Shown here piece after piece: positions 57,542 through 64,000 of a stretch of 64,000 nucleotides of DNA (position 1 is its first letter; each line of letters begins with the position of its first letter). The notes beneath the pieces are model-generated. The model was given only the letters and a program-made list of their open reading frames with translations. It did no database searches and was not told the origin of the DNA. This stretch comes from Impatiens glandulifera. Its lineage: Eukaryota > Streptophyta > Magnoliopsida > Ericales > Balsaminaceae. The position numbers and the translations under genes are program-made. Location: contig NC_061864.1 in assembly GCF_907164915.1 (NCBI RefSeq), positions 19,132,484-19,196,483 on the forward strand, read 5' to 3'.

Positions 57542-60500
57542 TTATAGACATATATTCATCAATAACATATAATTTGGGTCGGATCGCGGGTTTACAAAAC
57601 CCCTTCCCGGTTGAGTAGGATCGACATCTGACCAGGAGCCCCTTGTCGGTTGAGCAGGGAACATTAAACGCAAGATGTCTTCGTCTCTGAAAGGCATTGT
57701 CAACCGAAACTCTGTGGGTTCCTCGGTTTGATTGGTCATTAGAAGGAAAGGAACGAATTGGAACTGCTGGGATCGGTTGAAGTGTTGCTCTAGATCGGCG
57801 TTGTCTTCGATTCAAGGGTTGAACATCTTCCTCTTCTTCTTCACCACCGGTCGGAATATCAGAGATAGGATTAGGGTTCAACGGTGCTTTAGTTTCCGGT
57901 CTGGTGTTTGCTGCTGCTAACTCTTAAGCCCTCTTTCTTTTAGTTTGTGCTCTCGTCTTCTTAGCAATCAGAAGAGATTTCTCTTTTTCCTCATTGATTT
58001 GTTCTTGATTGAGTTTCTCCTGGATTTTCCGAGCCGCTCTCTCGTTATCAATCTCAGCTGCCTTGGCTTTTGCATCTTCGTCAGCTTGAAGCTGTCGGGC
58101 AGCCTCTTCATCCGATCTCATTCTTTCTTCGTAGGCAATCTCTCGGTTCTTTACCAGCTCATAGAGCTGTAATGACATAGTTTATATCGATGTGAGAGTT
58201 TGAGAGGTTACCTCTTGAACTTGTGCTAGCTTAATGTCGATGGAAGCGACCCGTTCTCTCAAGATTTCATTTACTTGAGCCTCCATGGATACCTGCCATG
58301 GGGCCATGGATTCTCGAATCATCTCCGCAATGAAAGTCTTCGTGCGTTTTTCAGAAATTGGAACCATTGAACCGACCGACTGATGTTGCACCGGAGGCAG
58401 AGTGTCGATGCGAAGAGACATTTCTGTTCTGGATGGTTTATCAAAACTATTTTCTCTTGATTTATGTCGGTCAGAAGACTTACTTGAGGAGGCTCTGTCC
58501 GATTTAGAGGGAGACGGATTGGTGGTTGCCTTTCTTTTGTCCTCTTATTCATTTTCTAGAGTCTTGATGGGAGATTCCGGTTGACCAGTTTCAGATTCAT
58601 TCTAGCGTTGGTTCCCGGGTTCTGTTTCAGATGTAGCCCCTGCCAGTTTTGAGGATTCATCTTTTTTCAAAATAGAATTTCTCAGTCTGTTTTTCTTCTC
58701 GGTAAGTGAGCTCTTTTTCAACCGGAGTGGATATGGGTGGTTCTTCATTCATTTCGATTGTTTCTTCATACTTGGAGATTTCGGTGATTAAGTCTTCTTT
58801 AACCTTTTTCATGATACTTAGCCCAGTCTTATCCACGTTGGCTACTTCACCTTGAATGAGACCCTCTTCTCCTTTATCAATAAATGAATACAACACCCTC
58901 AACTTGGCATTTGCCTCAACAAGGTTTGTTCTTGTCATAGCGACCAGTACAAATGTGGTTTTTGCTAGATCGAACACGGTTTCCTCTAATGACACTAATG
59001 TCGGCCACTTACTTTCTTCAGGGCATTCAGAGAGCATATCTTTAAAGTTTACCTCCAGTCTTACTTTTGCCCACTCATAATAGGAATCAGATATGGCATG
59101 TGCTCTCTCTTCAACCTTCTTGAGAACATTATCTACAATTTTCTCAGCTTCAGCATCGGCCATGCAAGAATCCGGTTTTTCAATAGAATCCGGAATAGTT
59201 GTATCGGTCGCCTCTTCTAGGATAGGATTTTCTTTGGTTTCGGTTGGAATGGTTTCCTCATTAATTTGACCGGTTGAATCTTTCCCGGTATGATCGCTTT
59301 CAGGAACATGAGGCTGCTCGGCTACTATATTGTCAATTCTTTCTTCATTATGTTCAGCTGACTTACTAGTTTCACCAACAGAACATGTTCGGTCAGTTTC
59401 AGCATTTTGATCGGTAGCATCAATTTTACTAGTCACATCGGTTTCATCTAACCGATTGACTCCATCCACGATATTGTTAATAATTTCTGATACTCTCGGT
59501 TAAGCCTCTAAAACCACAAACTCAATCGGTTTTGCTGCAGAATTCTTAATCACAGGAATAACAGAGGAGATAGAAATATTTACCTCAGGAAGAGAAGTTT
59601 CCTTGAATTTAGAGCGACTAGCTGCGCTTGTAGTAGACTCGGCACGAGCTTGAGGATTGATCGGTGTGGGGGTAGACTCGGCAAGAGTCTGAGTGTAGAT
59701 GGGAGTGGCCGCGCAGTTTTCCGGTCTAGAGGGTATGAGAGCTGTTTTTGTTGCTTTGCTGTCGGTTTCCTCATCAACTGATGTCACAGGCATCGGTCGT
59801 TTACCCTTCTTGACTCTCTCTTTTGTCTTTTTCACCTTTGTTTTCTTAGTCGTTGATTCTTTAACCTTAGGTTATTTTTCTTTACTAACTCTAACAATGC
59901 TTTTCTCGATATTGACCGAATTTAAGATCTTACTATTAGATAGGATGATACCTGGACTAGTAGGGATGTTGAAATGGAGTAGAATCTTGTCGATCTGCAT
60001 GGAGTAACCTAAGCACCGGTTGGTCTTAGGACACACCATCTTGCATAGAATCTCGAATAGAATACCCGCCCAGTTAATTTGGTCACCTAATAAAATGTCG
60101 GCCATCATCTCAAATTTCGACCGGGTGATGCTGTCGAACTTACCTCCCCTGGCCTGAAGTGCCTTAGACACGATGTCGCACAGAAGCCAAAATTCGAACC
60201 ATATGGAGTTTTTCTTTCCAGTGAGTTGCATCGGCTCACTGGTGTTAGAAACAATCATTTGAATACTTAGGGTTGCATCTTCTAATAGGTCGATTGAGAA
60301 ATCGCGCCTCTCTGTTGGAAGATGAAGGGCTTCGCCACTTCCGTATGAATAACCCTTTTCTTGATCTTGGCGTTCTTGAAAAATTCCTTAACCGCACTCT
60401 AATAAACTACGAACGGACCATCAAAAAAATGTTCCAACCCCGATTCTTTGACAAATTCCATAACCTTTTGAACATCGACCGATCCATTGTTCTTGATATC

Positions 60501-60551
60501 TTCGAAGTCAACCTAAACAATGTGAACAAACAACGCATTATCTCGTCCCAT
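57542..60551 (-). pseudogene. Lamiales-type repeat ORF, copy 3 (best C-terminal part)
   Basis: Reads from ATG at 60,551 to TAA at 57,542. The C-terminal half is the best of the three: ELVKNREIAYEERMRSDEEA and DNERAARKIQEKLNQEQINE (58,178-57,924) are uninterrupted where copies 1 and 2 have TGA. Near the end MPFRDEDILRLMFPAQPTRG and GFVNPRSDPNYM can be read. The CAG codon at 59,689-59,691 is intact where the others have TAG. The N-terminal part has TAG at codon 13 (60,513-60,515) and a TAA within EKQPKVKEST (near 59,873). Function unknown, as for copies 1 and 2. Confidence 0.6.
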
Positions 60552-60934
60552 GATGAAATTTGGAAGACTAAGAAGTTTTGGTAGAGAGAGAATGCAAAGG
60601 CAGAGAAATTTCAAGAAGATGATAAGTTGTGTTTAAAAATAACGTGCAAATGCCTTAATATATGGTGAGTGTGACGGTTGAGTCACTGAACAGTCACATG
60701 TCATCGTACGACTGCCTTGAAAAGGTGCCAAACTTTCCCTCCAAAATAAGGGCGGTAACTTTTTGGCGATAACTTTTTGGCGGTAAATTTCAGCGGTAAT
60801 TAAAATCGGTACATTAATGCGTGGTAATTTTGCAGCAGTTTAAAATAGAACCGAATTAGAAAAGGCTGTAGGGCTTTAAAGAGAAGCATTTAAGTTAAAA
60901 ACATTTAGGAAACACAGAGCGGTCAAATTTAAAG
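60552..60934. other. Divergent intergenic region (copy 3)
   Basis: Counterpart of 7,544-7,960, shortened by small deletions (near 60,800 and 60,863). No gene. Confidence 0.4.
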
Positions 60935-61051
60935 ATGCAACAACCGGTAGAGAAACAAAACAACTTGTTGTTCATCAAATACAAGTACATGAATGATAAT
61001 CTTAATGCCCAGCATCTGTCCTCTCAGTTCAGTTTTCCACCGATTCCTTAG
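60935..61051 (+). CDS. Small ORF, 38 aa, conserved in block copies
   Basis: Same frame as 7,961-8,077, open from ATG to TAG, with Ser in place of Pro near the end (HLSSQFSFPP). Conserved length may only reflect recent duplication. Confidence 0.25.
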   Translation: MQQPVEKQNNLLFIKYKYMNDNLNAQHLSSQFSFPPIP

Positions 61052-61140
61052 TTATCATGTTGATTATGCATCAACAACATTTTTACACATATATTACTTA
61101 TATTGATTTACACATAATATTGAATTTTCTATTTTTGCAT

Positions 61141-62470
61141 AATCTTCCGCTAGGAAGAGACGAGGGAATAACAAAAATATCGCTATATCGAGGAGGCCAC
61201 CGGGGTCGAAGATTGCTCTGAGTTTCAGAGAGGTAGATGGGAGGTCAATCGGCGAAGGTAGACGCATGTGGTCTAGACATTTGGGGTCGGTAGTGCGGGC
61301 CCCCTCAGTCATTTCGTATTGTCTGCTCAAGTGGAAGGCATTGAGTGTTGACCAATTGGATTCACTTTGGCTTGTTATGACGGTGATAAATTTATTATAC
61401 ATTTAACATTCAAATAAAAGTTTATAACATTTGAATGTTGTATTTTTCAGGATCCATTCGAGAGTACATATGGTCATATTGATCAATATCGAGCGACTGG
61501 ATTGCCACGCGCCAAACAAATATGGGTAGGTGGCGCTCCGATTTGAACATTGATTATATACGGGTTCATCACGGAGATGGGGTAACGGTACTGGTCAATC
61601 CCCCACAAGACTACGATCTAGTCGATTGGGAGTTCGTGTGTAGACACCATAACTTCACAGATAAATTTAAGGTACGATATTTTCATAATTGAAATAAAAA
61701 CTGATAACACTAGTTCTAATTTTATTTTTTTTATGCAGCGAAATAGTGGTATAAATGTAGAGAACAAGAATAATTTGAAATTCTCGGCATCATACATAAG
61801 TATTTTTCACAAGTGGAGGAAGATTTGGTATGTACATTATTTAAAATATTTAATATAAAGAATGTTACTAATTTTATAAATCATTTATTTAAATAGGCGT
61901 GTGAAATAGAACGGGCACCCACTATCGTTGAAATTTTCAAGAGGACCTGTACCTGAAAGCTACAAAAGAAAACCTCAACCCGATCTCGGACGTACGAGCA
62001 CAAGAGAAGATCGTAAGTTAAATGACTTTAATTGAAAATTTAATAAAATTATATATAGATTATATAAATGAAAATTAATTTCAAATGTGTAGGCGGAGAT
62101 GGAAGAAGTAATAAACGAACCAGATGTCTCTGACTTTTACTTGACAAAGAAAGTGTTTGGACGCCAACTACATGGGACAGTGATCAGTATGGAATTTGGC
62201 GTCCGGCCCACACACTTTCAAGAGGATCGACGAAGTGACAACAATTCTCAACGAGCCATTGATCGGTTGTTGTTGGAGGAGAATGAAAATCTTATGGCAA
62301 AAATGAGAGAAATAGCATCGACAGTAGAAGAAATTCAAAGGTGGGATATGGAAAGGGCACAAAGGGAGGCGGACTGGGTGCAAAGGGGGGCGCAAAGAGA
62401 TGCCCAAATGGAAGAATATAAACAACAAATTGCATTCATAATGAGACAGTTTCAACCCCTAGCTAGTTAG
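61141..62470 (+). pseudogene. CACTA/En-Spm-associated transposase (Ptta-like) remnant, copy 3
   Basis: Same layout as 8,167-9,494, with the same lost acceptor (GCAT before 61,141) and stops in the middle exons. A 6-bp loss in exon 3 (near 61,793) is specific to this copy. The last exon (62,093-62,470) is open, with KKVFGRQLHGTV and a Glu/Arg/Gln coiled coil ending FQPLAS. Confidence 0.65.
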
Positions 62471-63034
62471 TACAATGTAGTTATTTTTTGAACATTTGTA
62501 AACGTTTTGGTTTGGCTGATAACAAGGTTTGGTTTTGAATTTTGAAATTATAATGATATTTTTGTTTATGAATGGTATTGTATATGTTTTTGTTGCGTAA
62601 AAAATGGACGACCTATTTGAGCCATTTTCAGGGACAATACCGAGAGATAATAGATCATCTCTCGGTTTTTCAGACGAGTAAAATACCAAAAGTTATTCGA
62701 AAACTTTCGATATTTCCCTTGTATGAACCGAGAGATGATCAATTATCTCTCAATTTTTCACACAAGGGAAAAACCGAAAGTTATTGTACCAAGAGAAAAT
62801 AATGAGAGATTATTTATTATCTCTCATTTTTCACTCGAGGGAAATACCGAAAGTTTTTCGAAAAACTTTCGATATTTCCCTAGTGTCTAAACCGAGAGAT
62901 TTCGTAAATTTCTCGGGAAATACCCAAATAGATTTACCGTAAACCGTTATACCGACGAATGCCGAAAGTTTTCTAAACTTTCGGTATTAGTGTTATAACG
63001 ATAGATATACGGTCATTACCGGGAGATTGTACTC
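62471..63034 (+). repeat. CACTA subterminal hairpin DNA, right terminus lost (copy 3)
   Basis: Counterpart of 9,495-10,058, with the same hairpins and the same junction TTGTACTC|TTTTCTC at about 63,034. Confidence 0.8.
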
Positions 63035-64000
63035 TTTTCTCTTTTTTTTTTTACTTTTGTTCTTTTTTTTATTTATATTCTCTTTTTTCTAAATATATAT
63101 ATCAACTTATTAAATTTAATATTTAAATTTAAATTATTGAAGAAAATATAAAGTTATTATTTGAGATGTTTTTGTTTTTATTTTTATTTTATTTTAGATT
63201 AAGATTAGATTTAAAGAAAATGTTATAAACAATTTATTTTTTCATATAGACGATGTTTTAGGTGGTGAATGAAAAGATAAATATTTTTATTTTATAAAAA
63301 TTATTTATATTTGAGACAAACAAAATTATTTTTTATCTCATAATTTCTAATGGTTATTAGTTATAAATATATAACTTGTTTATAAATTTAAAAGTGTTAC
63401 AAGTATTTAATTTATTTTTATGTTATAGTAAATGAGTTAGTCATTCGACATTTTTTTTTATGTAAAGTATATATTCAAATATTATAAAAATTAGAGTTTT
63501 ATGTGAAAAAAATTTAGTTAAGGTTATATTAGTTACCTACTTGTTAATGTGACAATTTTAAATTCAATTATCTTAAATTCAATTTTTTTTTTTTAAGTCA
63601 ACTAATTTTTTTTTTTTCAAATTCACCCTAAATATAATTCCTGGATCCATGTAATCATATCCCTTCTCCAATTTTGTATTTGGTTGAACAAAAATAGAAA
63701 TGATTGTTTATTGTTGATTTTTTGACGTGAGAAAGAAGACAAATGTAGACCTTGAATATGTGTTGGGCATGGCATGGATTTTCCATCTTATATCATTGTG
63801 TGCCTTGTTTGTTGGTCTATTGTTGGGCCTTTAACCAATTGACTAACTCCGTGTTTTTGGGCTTTTATTTATTTGTGTCAGTTTTGGCCCATTTAATTTT
63901 TTAATTTTTTTCTATTTTTATATAAAAATACACGAAAATTAATTAATAGACATAGATTTATTTTAGTCTATTTGATGTATTTTAGGGTTTTAATTTAATT
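63035..64000. other. AT-rich MYB upstream block (copy at window end)
   Basis: Matches 10,059-11,030 base for base with few changes. No gene. It runs off the window, so another MYB unit probably follows. Confidence 0.65.

Larger units (their letters stand above)
55547..63034. repeat. Large duplicated block, copy 3
   Basis: Third copy of the MYB pseudogene, repeat ORF and CACTA block. It shares with copy 1 the truncated CACTA end fused to T-rich DNA, the loss of about 45 bp in the repeat ORF and the TAG at its codon 13. It lacks the hAT insertion. It carries an extra segment near 58,345-58,430 absent from copies 1 and 2. Confidence 0.9.

Noticed and set aside
1..64000. CRISPR arrays, operons and bacterial-type promoters
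   Set aside because: Plant nuclear DNA with introns; the direct repeats are satellites without unique spacers.

Overview
This is plant nuclear DNA: very AT-rich, with short GT-AG introns, many plant transposon fragments, and several copies of an R2R3-MYB gene. I read the organism as a eudicot, most likely an asterid of the Lamiales. That rests on memory of a repetitive protein family, seen here on the minus strand at about 2.0-7.5, 26.3-29.2 and 57.5-60.6 kb, which is abundant in Gesneriaceae-type genomes. It is an inference, not a search result.

The organising theme is a decayed tandem array of GAMYB-like (subgroup 18) R2R3-MYB genes. I count eleven MYB loci and only one complete gene, at 18,395-20,161 (three exons, 532 aa, with a near-perfect miR159 target site). 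The others are 5'-truncated copies (34.8-35.7 and 49.7-50.9 kb), a small R2/R3 fragment (13.3 kb), three exon-1-only minus-strand copies (23.9, 38.0 and 55.2 kb), and four compressed plus-strand pseudogenes (0.25, 24.5, 38.5 and 55.8 kb). A typical unit reads: AT-rich upstream block, plus-strand MYB, LINE remnant, minus-strand MYB exon 1, about 250 bp shared spacer, plus-strand MYB pseudogene, then in three units a block holding a Lamiales-type repeat ORF (minus strand) and a CACTA/En-Spm-type transposase remnant (plus strand) with hairpin-rich subterminal DNA. That last block, about 7.5 kb, occurs at 1-10,058, 24,235-31,755 and 55,547-63,034.

Transposons explain much of the rest. A 7.5-kb Mutator-like element (40,323-47,796) carries a broken FAR1-type transposase on the plus strand and a broken Ulp1/C48-type protease on the minus strand, convergent. 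A palindromic TTTCGGG-type minisatellite sits in introns of both genes. Pieces of this element are fused to MYB sequence or to MYB-flanking DNA at several junctions, which suggests it took part in the rearrangement of the array. A 2.59-kb non-autonomous hAT element with 8-bp target duplications (4,358-6,948) is packed with two opposed arrays of an ACGT-containing repeat, and is present in only one of the three duplicated blocks.

If anything here works as a system, it would be the intact GAMYB-like transcription factor, its miR159 control, and the surrounding pseudogenes. All five + strand loci retaining this part of exon 2 besides the intact gene, and the intact gene itself, keep the miR159 site (seven with all block copies counted). 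Three units also place MYB exon 1 in head-to-head inverted orientation. I saw no tRNA, rRNA or CRISPR. All alignments were made by eye.
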